From Hypsibius dujardini (taxonomy: Eukaryota; Tardigrada; Eutardigrada; Parachela; Hypsibiidae), in assembly GCA_001579985.1 (NCBI GenBank), contig LRSR01005700.1, positions 1 to 20,976 on the forward strand: a stretch of DNA of 20,976 nt, read 5' to 3'. Below are positions 1-9,816 of the stretch, one piece after another. A program made the position numbers and the translations under genes. Position 1 is the stretch's first letter; the number at the start of each line of letters is the position of its first letter. Under the pieces are notes generated by a model, which was not told where the DNA came from, made no database searches, and was given only the letters and a program-made list of their open reading frames with translations.

Positions 1-575
1 AACTGTGCTGGCCTTCCATTCCCCTCCCCGTTATTAATCTAACTACACTATGAGGGCAGGGCTCTGGAATGGGCCACTTGACTTTCCGTACCCGGAATGG
101 GCTGCCGGGTGGCAGGGGGCGCTTTGTCGCACATTGATCGAAAACAAATATGTCATCGCTTAGTCAGTGACCTCTATAGTCAGCGACCTCTAGTGAGCTG
201 TTTCCAACCGTCCAATTATTTCGTTTTTTTTTTAAATATGTTCTCACAACTTTTCTTCATATCTGAAACGCGTTCCACCGGGATTATCGATTGTTCTCTG
301 TCGTTTAGGACCTTGGTGTTAACTAAAACCTGTGTGAAAGTTGTGAGTCCAGGGTGGCCCATTCCAGGGTGGCCCATTCCAGGACTTCTCCCTCGTACTT
401 TAGACTGACCTGTGCACTGCGTAAGTGGCTGGGCGAAGCGCATAATTCGACACGCGCTTCGATCAGTCCATTCTGCAGTGCGTGTAGAGAGTCACGGAGA
501 GAGAGCCACTATTTTTATTCGCAGACATATTCGGAATCTCGGCCGACATAGATCCCCTCGGGAATTCGCGACGCC
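1..575. other. Upstream region and 5' leader of the R-SMAD gene
   Basis: No gene is recognised here. Two adjacent direct copies of a 15-bp unit (about 351-381, core GGTGGCCCATTCC) occur, and the same motif is found inverted near 62-77 (GGAATGGGCCAC), so 62-381 has weak inverted-repeat character. A GC-rich 20-mer at 104-123 resembles the inner end of the inverted repeat at 3929-4109 (17 of 20 bases by eye). A TTTTTATTCGCAG string near 510-524 could be a leader splice acceptor. TAG at 549-551 is in frame with the ATG at 576, which supports that start codon. Confidence 0.5.
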
Positions 576-3500
576 ATGAACTCCTTCTACGCTACTCCGC
601 TGGGGCAGAAGATTCAGGCCTGGCAGCACGCAGAGTACGAGAAGACTCATCCGGATGCGCTGCGTCCCGTTGATCCGGATGCCGAAGCCCGCGCCGATGA
701 GGAGTGGGAGGAGAAGGCCATTACGGGCCTCTTCAAGAAGCTCAAGTCCTCCAAGATGGGAGGAGAGAAGGCGGTGCAGGATATGGTCGCGGCCCTCGAG
801 ACGAAGGATGCGAAGAGTCGCTGTGTCTGTCTGAAACGGTAAGGGACCTCACGTTTGTTACGATATCTGACCGACCGCGCCATACTCCTTATCCTCAAAT
901 GGTTTCTTACCCCTTTCTCCACATTCACATGGCTCTAGGTTTTTGAGATAACTTTGTTGAATTCAAATAAAATTCAGGTAAAAGGATTAAATAATAAAAT
1001 AATATTTCGTAATAAAATTATTACGAAAAACAGGCGTTATTTTGAGAATCGGAAATAAGTTCTGAAATAAAATATATATAATGTTTAGTTAGATTACAGA
1101 AATTTTCCTAAAACTAATCACACGTCATTGTTTTTTTTGGTCTGCTGTGCGCTAACTGCTGGCATTGTGGTCGAAGCTTTCGTTTTTTTTCTTCGTTTTT
1201 GCAGCTGCTCCAAATAACAATTTAGAGGGGATCTTATTAGTGGATGTGGACTCTGTCTGATGCTTTATCCCTGTGCTTAGTGCTTTGTCCCTGTGATCCC
1301 TTGCAGGTCTGTTGACGGTCGCCTTCAAATCGCCGGCCGGAAAGGTCTGCCCCATTTCATTTTCTGCCGCATCTTTCGATTTCGGGATATCGTCTCGCAC
1401 AGCCAGCTGCGCTCAACTGCGAGCTGCTCCAACGGCTATTACGCCAAAAAAGGCGCGATCTGTGTCAATCCGTATCATTACGAGCGCAATCCCCCGTCGC
1501 GTAGGTCTTCTGGCTTGTTTTTCGTTCTGTTCTCTTTTTTTCATGTGACCCAGCATTTGCATGTTGGACGTTGTGCCTTTACCCGCAGCTGCCCTGCCGA
1601 TGCTATTTGTCCCACGCTCAGCGCCTGGAGTCTCCTACCCCGCCCATTTTGACAAGCCGGATACCAGTGTCCCGATAGGAGAAGTGGCCATGCCGCCCAA
1701 TTCGGAATTGCCGGATGATTTGGTGGATTTGCATTTCCTGTCGCCCTTGTCTTTGGAATCGACCGCGGAATCAGGGATGTCCCCTGCGCAGGGTTCGGAT
1801 TCGTCGCGTCGCAGCAGTGAGTCGTCCGACGGTCCGTCCGGTCGAAAAAGTAAGAAGCACTAGCGTGGTGTTGGCATCTCCATGTGGTATTCTTCAATTC
1901 TATCAGGAAGACTGACCGAGAGGCAGACAAGCAGACAGACAGTCAGGCAGACAGATAGACAAACAAACACAGGCAGGCAGACAGACAGGCAGGCAGGCAG
2001 GCAGACACACAGACAGACACACAGACAGACAGACTGGCAGGCAGACAGACAGACAGACTGGCAGGCAGGCAGACAGACAGACAAGAGTAGCGGAAAGCAG
2101 CTTGGCTGTTATACCTGTAGTTTCACGGACTCAAGAAACATTGCGGCGTAATTTGGCCCGCCTAATGTAGGATGAACACGTCTACAGTACAGACACTGAA
2201 AAATTTGCCTTTAATCTTTCAGGTTCTCACGATTCGGGATTGTCCAGTGACTACAGCGGAGGGGACCATTCAACCGAATCCAGCCCGTCGCAGGATGACG
2301 GTTCGGGCCAGCAGCTGCGCAGCAATTCATTCGGCAGTGACACCCAATTCGCTAGCAACTTTGGTGCTGCTGCGGACCGTTTCTTGTACAGCAGCAGCGC
2401 CGCCAGCTTCAACAACAGCAGCGGCACTCTCGTCGCCGAGGCCGATGCACTCCTGCCGCTGTTCGACCAGATGGATGTAACCGCCGATCCATTCATCTTT
2501 GAAACGTTCGAGAGCCTCGATATCGCGCCGTATTCGGACACGGAAATGACCGACTGGATCGTGGAGCAGTCTCAGCAGACTTATCAGCCGACCCAGACAC
2601 GAAAACAAATGTCTTATCACCAGTCGATGCAGCAGAGCAATCTGATGGAATCATCCCAAATAGAAGTTAGGCAGACACTCCAGCAGGCAAAGGGAGAGGA
2701 GGTCTTTCAGCAGATCAGCCGGCAGACATTTTCCCAGCAGACAAGTGACCAGACAAGCATTCAGTCATATCAACAGACCAATCTGGGGGAATACCAGCAG
2801 CCGGTCGTGATGCCGATGGAACAGCAGAGCGTGGAGCCCAACGTTCCGCCGACAGAGAGAATTGGCTATATGGAGCCGGAATTTTGGTGCTCGGTAGCGT
2901 ACTACGAACTGCAGGATCGCCTCGGGGGTTTCTTCAACGTGCCGCAAGCGATGCGGACCTTTCGCGTGGACGGCTACACCGATTCCATGACCGCCGATCG
3001 GTACAGCGTGGCGCGTCTGTCCAATTCCCGGCGGACTGATGTCATTGAGAAGACGCGCGGGAACATCGGGAAGGGTGTGCGGCTTAGCTACACCGGTGAC
3101 GAGGTGTTTGTGGAGTGTATCAGCGATAAGGCCATCTTCGTGCAGAGCACCAACGGAAACGAGTTGCACGGCCTCATCCCGCAGACGGTTATTAAGGTGC
3201 CTCCTGGTAAGGATTTTTGCGCGATCGGCAGATCTGTGCTGAACAAGTTATTTCTTCCTTCTAATATTATATTCCCGTGCTCTTTTTCAGGATGCAGTTT
3301 AAAAATCTTCAGCAACTACTGGTTTGCTCAGAAGCTAACTGCGTAAGCACACTCTCGCCAGTCTCCGCTTTGTCTGTTGCTAGTGACAAATAAGGTGTGT
3401 TTCCTTCCGTCAGGGCTGTTCCAAATGGTTACGAGGCTGTGTTCGCTTTGATTGAGAACTGCAGCGCACGGATCAGCTTCGTCAAGGGTTGGGGCCAGGA

Positions 3501-3630
3501 TTATCTTCGGACGAAAGTCATCTACACGCCCTGCTGGTTGGATGTCAGCCTCAACGGTCCGCTGGTCTGGCTGGACAAAGTGCTGACGCAAATGGGATCC
3601 CCGTCCACCAAGTGCACAAGTCGGTCGTGA
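576..3630 (+). CDS. Receptor-regulated SMAD (R-SMAD), six exons, 656 aa
   Basis: Transcription factor carrying TGF-beta-superfamily signals from receptor to nucleus. Exons read as 576-838, 1307-1500, 1589-1849, 2223-3206, 3291-3342 and 3414-3630 (1971 nt), all GT-AG with matching phases. An in-frame stop 27 nt upstream fixes the start. MH1 spans about residues 42-148: nuclear-import-like LFKKLK, DNA-binding hairpin RSVDGRLQIAGRKGLPH with the usual Arg, Gln and Lys, and zinc ligands Cys83, Cys128, Cys140 and His145 in CVNPYHYER. The linker (about 149-460) is much longer than usual and Gln-rich at about 354-432. MH2 spans about 461-656 from WCSVAYYEL, with SFVKGWG, TPCW and LDKVLTQMGSP. The tail ends CTSRS, a variant of the SSXS site phosphorylated by type I receptors, which argues against a co-SMAD. 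Vertebrate R-SMADs are about 425-470 aa. L3-loop residues match neither the Smad2/3 nor the Smad1/5 class, so the subclass is left open. Confidence 0.95.
839..1306 (+). other. R-SMAD intron 1
   Basis: The donor GTAAGG follows the Arg88 codon and the acceptor is CCTTGCAG. The 468-bp intron interrupts MH1 just before the DNA-binding hairpin. Its middle (about 950-1130) is AT-rich. No other feature is seen inside it. Confidence 0.85.
1850..2222 (+). other. R-SMAD intron 3 with CAGA/CAGG array
   Basis: The donor GTAAGA follows an A run and the acceptor is TTAATCTTTCAG. The intron lies in the linker region and carries the tetranucleotide array at about 1921-2084, sense strand CAGA/CAGG. It joins exon 3 (phase 1) to exon 4 to form a Ser codon. 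Confidence 0.85.
1921..2084 (+). repeat. CAGA/CAGG tetranucleotide array in R-SMAD intron 3
   Basis: An imperfect tandem array of CAGA and CAGG units with occasional CACA and TGGC interruptions. By eye it contains about 19 CAGAC pentamers, the core SMAD-binding element. It produces long Ser/Val/Cys or Gln/Thr-type open frames on both strands that are artefacts of the repeat. Confidence 0.95.
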
Positions 3631-4360
3631 ATACTCTGTCGTTTCTGTCTCCTGATGCGGCCTTCCGACCGATCCCGTAACCGGCTGGTTTCCGCGTCTG
3701 AACCAGTTAATACCAGTTAATAGCGGGATTTTCATTGGCGGTGGCCGTTGTTCATTCTCTAATCAGACTTTGGATTCTTAAGCAACAATCTCACACTTTC
3801 GTCAGTAGATCTACTCTTCATTTGCCGCTTGTTCCTCGACAGTGATTTGTACCAAAGTTTATCCGCCAGGTCTAGGTTTATCCGCCAGGTTTTTGCTGGG
3901 CATTCAGTTATTCTTGTAATATAAAGTATACCAAGCAAACGCTGTGGGTTGAATCACTACATGGGTTGAATGAGTCGGGTGGCGGAGGGCGCTGCAGGCG
4001 GTGTGTGTGAAGCTGAATGAGTGTTGTTTACAATTTACACTCGTAGCGCCCTCCGCCACCCGACTGATTCGACCCAAGTAGTGATTCAACCCAAAGCGTT
4101 TGCCTGGTACGTGTATCAACGCATTTGGGTTCATATTCCTGTTACCGGATTCTGCCGAAACGAGTCACCTCACCGTAATATCAGGCACTCGAAGCTGGAT
4201 TTCACGCAATAACGCAGTACAAATCATATTTTACCGAAAATGAGACTTGTGAAAATATTGATTTAAAATGTGGATTTAAAGGGGCAAAACGCGTATTTGT
4301 GGAGAGGATCCTCGAGAGAGGATGCCCATTCGAATGAAAAGTTCAAGCAGCAGCGTTGTG
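3631..4360. other. Convergent intergenic region between R-SMAD and dymeclin
   Basis: This holds the 3' ends of two tail-to-tail genes. It contains two copies of GTTTATCCGCCAGGT at 3857-3871 and 3876-3890 (19-bp spacing) and the inverted repeat at 3929-4109. No canonical AATAAA was found for either gene; an AATATAAA string at about 3918 is a possible weak + strand signal. Confidence 0.6.
3929..4109. repeat. Inverted repeat with 65-bp arms (MITE-like)
   Basis: The left arm 3929-3993 and right arm 4045-4109 are complementary at 60 of 65 positions by eye, separated by a 51-bp loop. Arms contain GGGTTGAATCACTAC and end internally in GTCGGGTGGCGGAGGGCGCT. No clear target-site duplication is visible and no protein is encoded. 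The two arms give mirror-image short open frames, which are artefacts of the repeat. Confidence 0.85.
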
Positions 4361-7300
4361 TTAGACGGACACTGCGCTGACGACCGTCTCATCCGGCGTC
4401 AAGGTGGAATGCTGGCCTTGCGCCGCAGCAGGTGCACCGTTGCCGACGGTCCCGTCATCGCCCGCGCCCAACTCCGAGCCCAGATCGTCCTCCATCACGT
4501 TCAGCGCGTTAAAGATGCAGATCTTTTCCGCATTCCAAAAGATGGTCGATCCGCTGTAGACTAGCGTCCAACAGTAGGGCAGGAAGAACTCCTCGGGATG
4601 CTCCTCCTCGACGTACCGGAATTTGAGGTTGGGCAGCTTTTTGAGGCGGGTCGAGGTGAAGTTCATCGACTGTTGCTTGATGATGTCAAACACTTGCTCC
4701 ACGGTCATGCTGGCATCGTTCTTGTCCAGCTTCGAACCGAAATGGGCGATCACCTAAAGAATGCATCTTCGTTCGCTGCTTTCCAGTTGTCTGGTTAAGT
4801 CAGTGAGTTCTGCCATCTGACGGTAAAAAAACAGCACTCACCGTCTCGATGTTGTGAACCACTTCTTGAAAATTGGGGTAGGACCGGAAACGTTCAAAGA
4901 GGCTCCGCTTGTAAAGCAGAGAATGCACCAGGTTGGCGTTGGACGACAGCTCATGATAAAGGATCCCGTTGATAATTTCCAGAATCATCCGCAGTACTTC
5001 TTCATGGATGGAGATTTCGAGCGTCTACCCAACACAAGGAAAGCGATGTAGAAAGAACACCGCAAAACGGGAACCTCAGATTGGAGATGAACTCACCAGT
5101 TCCGGGTTGACGCTTTCCTGATCGGACTTTTCCGACCACTGCCTGTAGTCTTCGCCCAATTTCCGGTGACGTTTTGAGAGCTGCTCAAAGAGGGTGATGA
5201 GCCGTTGGCAGGCCATCACATGGAGGTTCTTCGTGTCGGCTGCCATATTGGCCAGTGCAGCGAGGCAGTTGTTGTGCAGATACTTGTCCTTGATCTTGGT
5301 GATGTTCATCTGGATGACGCGTGTGACAACGAGGACAATCACACTGCCGAGCGGCATCGGAGGGAGTGCGCGCTCTTTATACCAGCGGATGTTTTTTACT
5401 TGCTAACAACAGTGAAACAAAACCAAAAACTCAATGAGAACTGGTCAAAGAAGAAGGAAGCAAAATGATTCGGGTGCTTACGCAGACTACACGCGTGACG
5501 CAGACTACACGCGTGACAAAAATCTTGCGCTGACCGAATTGAGCACTTTAACTCGCGGCTGTGTACAACAGCTATGCGTCCAACCAGTGTAATGACTTGA
5601 CTCGGTTGGCGCAAGGTTTTTACCACCTGTATGCACTTACAATCTCGTGAATGGTTTTGGTGAAAAACTCATCCTCACTGAGGATCAGCAGAACGATGAG
5701 CAGCATATACACGTGATGAGAATTGGCAGCCGGTGCGTTGTACAGCAGCTCCAACATCGGCAGGATTAAGAGGTCGATGTTGGTCTTGGAGAGGATGTAC
5801 ACGTTGAAATCGCGGTTTCGGTGCAGCAGGTAGTAGAAGAGGAGCGATACTTCTTCCCGGCGGAGCTGCTGGCATATGCGGCTGTAGATTTGAGAAAACG
5901 GGAGTGCGTGTGTACTGGGATTGGAAGCGTACGCCGGATCTGGAATAAGGAGAAAATGTGGATCGAATCATAGAAGCTGAAATAGATCTCAATTGTCTGT
6001 GAGAAAATATGATGTCCCCTCATGGGATTCCTCGCAAGCATACCTTCGGAATTGCCGAAACCGAAGAGCGCTTGCCGTACTGGATTCTCCAAATGCCCGC
6101 TGTTGTTGCTCAACAGCAGCAGTAGAAAGATGGACTGGAGGGCCATCAGAGATTCCGGTTCTGGCGGGTATCTGTAGTTTTTCAACGTGAGCGCATTCCA
6201 TAATCCCGCTGAAAAAAACCACACCCAGCCTTTGCAGTCCTATCTCAAAAATGACTCGTCCATCTCCTTCCCAATACTCACAAGCAAGTGAAAGGACGAT
6301 GCTGCCATGAAGGCTACTCTGCAAGAGGTAACCTGGTGCCTTCGGCTGCTGAATGAAGTTAGTCAGGAGGCGCGACACCAAAACAGGAGCCACCGCTGAT
6401 CTGGAAGAAGGAAAACAACCATCCAGTAATACGTCACACCGTACCCTATCTCAAGTCACAGGCAGTGAACGCGGGACAAAAATGTCCGACCTCAGGCCCA
6501 AACCTACATGGGGTCGCCGCTCATCAGGTCCGAAATTGGCGAATCCGAGTCCACATCCGGCCGGTAGATTCGCACCGACAGCAGCACGATCAGCGAATTA
6601 ATGGCTTCCATTTCGTACACATAGAATGGATCTCTGTACAGAAAAACAAGACGCTTTAACCAAATACCGTGCTAACAACCTAGATAAGGCCATAAAACTG
6701 GAGCATCATCTTACCCAACCGGGGATTTGATCAGAAGATCGACAACGGAGTAAATATACGTGGCCAGAGTTGATGCCGGGACACCGTTGCGGCTCGTCGA
6801 GGATAAAACGGCTTCACTCTTTTCGGCATGGTGCACGCCATTTCCGTTGGTTGCCGGTGGACCCGAGGCTGCGAGTGTAGCAGCAGCCAGGCCATTGCTG
6901 TTTAGGGCATATTCCACGACGGGGCTCGGGGTGTTGCGATCAGAGGACCGTTCAAATGTCCTCGCCAGATCCTTTTCGTCCAGGTTTTGGATGAAGAACT
7001 TGTTGATGAATCGGATGAGAAACATGGCATTGGACAAGGCCCAGCTGAAGTTTCTACAAACACAGCAACAGAAAGCATGTGAAAAGTGGGGACGCACGTC
7101 ATGAATCCGAGATCCGAGATTAAAACGTATGAGACATTCGATTTTACAACAAAACAAATCACAATCATTCGATCAATGCTTCTCGACTTAAGGGCCGCCT
7201 CACAGGACTCCTGGAAACGAGACGGTTTCCGACCGGCATAAAGCGTAGGAATAATAGCACTATATGCCATTGCCGCTGAAATCATGAATAACAAACCACT

Positions 7301-8241
7301 CAAATTGCCTCTGGGTCCCCGACCTGCCCAGCAATAGAATCTCTGGCGTGCCTTAAGCTCAAGTCTATCCATTTGCCGCACAAAAGATTGGTTTTAGCCC
7401 CTGGGCCAACAGTTTTCACAATCACAACCATTTCCAAGCCACACCATGGATCATAGACCTCAGGCCCAAAGTCTCTACAGGCACACGGCACTGTCATTGA
7501 GTCGCTTGCGCCTGTTCGTTTGAAATTCCCTGAAGTCTAAATTGAAAGATACTATCAAGAGAAGTGATTCACATGTTATCTCCAGCTCCAACCGGTCAAT
7601 CGATCGCTCAATCGAAAAAGCCCAATTAAGCTATTGCACCCATGCCGACGGACTCAATCTCAATCAATCGATCAATCGCAGCAAGGGGAGTTTAATTAAT
7701 CAATCAATCACCCCAAGGGAAGTTCAATCAATCAATCGATCAATCATTCACAGCAAGGGGAATTAGGACGAGCTCAGCCCTCAAAACAGCCAACGATCAT
7801 AGTGATTTCCAATGCATCCCAACTAATCAAGACAACGCAAAGACACTCACTTTTCCAGACCAGCTTCAACTTGCCCGTCCTTCAACTGGATGAACTTGCG
7901 AATGAGAGCGGAGAAGTTTCCGGTGGTCTCGTCGTTGATGATGAACTCCTTCAGCAGCGGCTGGACGGCTTCTTCGATCACGCCATAGTCCACACTGTCG
8001 AATTTCACACCATCAACAACCCATGAGAATCACACGTCACACACAAAAACGGGAAGGAAATCAGCGACGGCTGAAACTGGCAAACTGCAAAGCGCTGTTA
8101 CCTGGCCATTGGTGGGTAGAATTTGTAGGACAACATCCTGTCCCAAAACTCATCCCCCAATGCGATACGCTCCGGTCCAACGAGCTTCTTCAGGTAGTCA
8201 TTGTCCACGAGCTCCTTCACACTGCTGGCCGAGTTTCCCAT
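4361..8241 (-). CDS. DYM: Dymeclin, ten exons, 737 aa
   Basis: Peripheral Golgi-associated protein required for Golgi organisation and vesicle traffic; loss of human DYM causes Dyggve-Melchior-Clausen dysplasia. Exons, in transcript order: 8241-8102, 7994-7851, 7053-6715, 6633-6508, 6400-6282, 6208-6044, 5939-5641, 5402-5097, 5024-4842, 4753-4361 (2214 nt), all GT-AG with matching phases. The N-terminus MGNSASSVKEL is an N-myristoylation signal and is followed by NDYLKKL as in the human protein. Further family blocks are SALIRKFI, SNNSGHLENPVRQA, NSHHVYMLLIVLLILSEDEF, KDKYLHNNCLAALANM, NLVHSLLYKRSLFERFRSYP and YVEEEHPEEFFLPYCW. Human dymeclin is 669 aa. The extra length is an Ala/Gly/Ser-rich insert in exon 3 and an acidic C-terminal tail of about 45 residues. 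Helical repeats are expected throughout, with no transmembrane segment required. Confidence 0.96.
5481..5516. repeat. Perfect 18-bp tandem duplication in dymeclin intron 7
   Basis: Two exact copies of CGCAGACTACACGCGTGA lie at 5481-5498 and 5499-5516, inside the 238-bp intron 5403-5640. Confidence 0.9.
7054..7850 (-). other. Dymeclin intron 2 with ATCA/TCAA repeats
   Basis: This is the largest dymeclin intron (797 bp; the others are 72-238 bp). At about 7590-7750 it holds degenerate TCAA/ATCG runs interleaved with a recurring CAGCAAGGGGA motif. No exon was found in it: the phase-2 junction between Lys95 and its neighbours closes without one. Confidence 0.75.
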
Positions 8242-9367
8242 CGTGGATGCAGTGGGAGAAGGAGAACACGGCGATATCTGCTATACCAGCAAGCAGAGCA
8301 AAATTTTTGCCTTTGCAACTGAATTTACAGACAAGGCTCACTTTACAGACAAGGCCTACTTCCATACCTATTTTTTCCGCGCAAAGAACTAGCGGATAAG
8401 GCGCAACGTAGATTTGTAGATTAAAAGTGGAAATTGCGGGATTAGGAATAAGGATGAACGAAAAAAGTAAACAAAATATTCACATCATCCGCAGCTCGAA
8501 TACGTGGACTCTTGACTACGTGACGTTTCTGCACGGTTGCTTTCTTTTGCCCATGATTGATTGGACTTGGCGGTAGCACAAGCCTGCATGGGTCAGCTGT
8601 TCCAATTTGATTTTAAAGCGTACTCGTACCTGCGGTTCATACCTACTGTCCGAGTTCAAGACTGCACTAGTAACTCTTGCAACAATCCACCATGGTGTCA
8701 TACATGCTAATAAATTAGGGCATTTTTAATCTAAAAAAATATGCGATCTATAATTACGATTGTTACTATTATTAAATATAGTTACTATTAAATAGTAATA
8801 ACTGTGGATCATTACAATCGGCGGCGTCTCCTCATGGGACCAGAAAGAGCCACTGTCCAGTCCAGTCTGTGAGATTTGTAGTGCTATGTGCCTGCAATGT
8901 GCCCGCCGCGCTCCCTTCGTCTGCCTTGCTCATACTCACAGCAGCCTCTTTCACCCACTCGGGAGACTGGAGAGACAGACTGCCTGTAGCTCCCGCCGAT
9001 CTCCAGTATGCACAATCAATGAATTAAGCGTCCTCATCAAGTGCGGAAATCTCCGACCTGTCCCCGAAAACGATGGGGACGCACAACACTATTACTGACA
9101 CCACGTTGTGCTAAAACTCGTAACATTGGCTGAATTGCAGGTTACTTTTTTAATACGCATTTCTTGACCAGTCTTGGGCCTTGTTAGATAAGTCCGTAAT
9201 CTCCAGGGAACACAGTGGTGTGATGAACCATATGTGCCATAGTATTTTCGCATCAATACAACAGACCAGAGGCTACACGGCCACTATTCCCTCGAAAGGA
9301 CGGACTTATATAACAAGAGTAAATGAACGAGCTCCATTCATTATGAGATATATTCCATAAAAAATAA
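8242..9367. other. Intergenic region upstream of dymeclin
   Basis: The dymeclin promoter should lie at the left end of this stretch, but no TATA box or other element is convincing. TTACAGACAAGGC is duplicated at about 8325-8355. The AT-rich hairpin at 8757-8820 is noted separately. The rest, including 8821-9367, shows no gene or recognisable repeat. Confidence 0.5.
8757..8820. repeat. AT-rich imperfect palindrome
   Basis: The ends CGATTGT and ACAATCG are complementary, and the interior holds a near-perfect TTACTATT/AATAGTAA palindrome. It could form a cruciform or be a decayed short inverted-repeat element. No coding potential. Confidence 0.55.
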
Positions 9368-9376
9368 TAATACTAA

Positions 9377-9807
9377 CGGAGTGGCTATTTTACCCCCATT
9401 TTGGGACCTAATAGAACCCCGGCTATTTTATCCCTCTCAAGGACCCAATAGAAGCCTAGCTATTATAACCCTCCAGGGGCCCAAATCGTGCCTCTGCTAT
9501 TTTACCCTTCCCATGTTGTCCATCCGTCTTTTGTCCATCCGTCGTGGAACAGATGGTCGAATAACGGGCAACGGCTGAACGAACAGACGGATGGACGGAC
9601 GAACAACGGACGGACGGACGGACAGACGGACGGACGGACGGACGGACAGGCAGTGAACGGACAGACGGACGAACGGATAGACGGACGAACGGACAGCATG
9701 GGAGAGGTAAAATAGCCCGGGTTCTATTCGGCTCCAGGGACGGGTAAAATAGCCGGGGTGCTATAGGGGCCCACCCACTACAAGGGAAGGGTAAAACAGC
9801 TTTAGCC
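9377..9807. mobile_element. Foldback-like transposable element, non-autonomous
   Basis: The left arm carries four tandem units of about 38 bp beginning GGCTATTTTACCC (about 9383, 9421, 9459 and 9496). The right arm carries reverse-complement units (GGGTAAAATAGCC type) at about 9706, 9742 and 9789. The middle (about 9577-9700) is an ACGG/ACGA tetranucleotide array. The 9-bp string TAATACTAA flanks the structure at 9368-9376 and 9808-9816, placed 6-7 bp outside the arms, as expected of a target-site duplication. Drosophila FB elements share internally repetitive inverted arms and 9-bp duplications; Mutator-like elements also make 8-11 bp duplications. No transposase is encoded. Confidence 0.7.
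9577..9700. repeat. ACGG/ACGA tetranucleotide array inside the foldback element
   Basis: Imperfect repeats of GGAC with GAAC and GACA variants form the loop region between the inverted arms. Open frames across it are repeat artefacts. Confidence 0.85.
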
Positions 9808-9816
9808 TAATACTAA

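Noticed and set aside
1554-1588. Acceptor at 1553 with donor at 1504 for R-SMAD intron 2
   Set aside because: Phase-compatible with a good pyrimidine tract, but the 1500/1589 pair gives NPPSPALPMLFVPR, which matches the length and pattern of the conserved post-MH1 segment (VETPVLPPVLVPR).
1541-1930. 129-codon minus-strand frame
   Set aside because: Antisense to R-SMAD exon 3.
1860-2151. Cys/Leu/Ser- or Gln/Thr/Arg-rich open frames on both strands
   Set aside because: They are produced by the CAGA/CAGG array, which rarely makes stops in any frame, and lie inside the R-SMAD intron.
6760-7104. 114-codon + strand frame
   Set aside because: Antisense to dymeclin exon 3.
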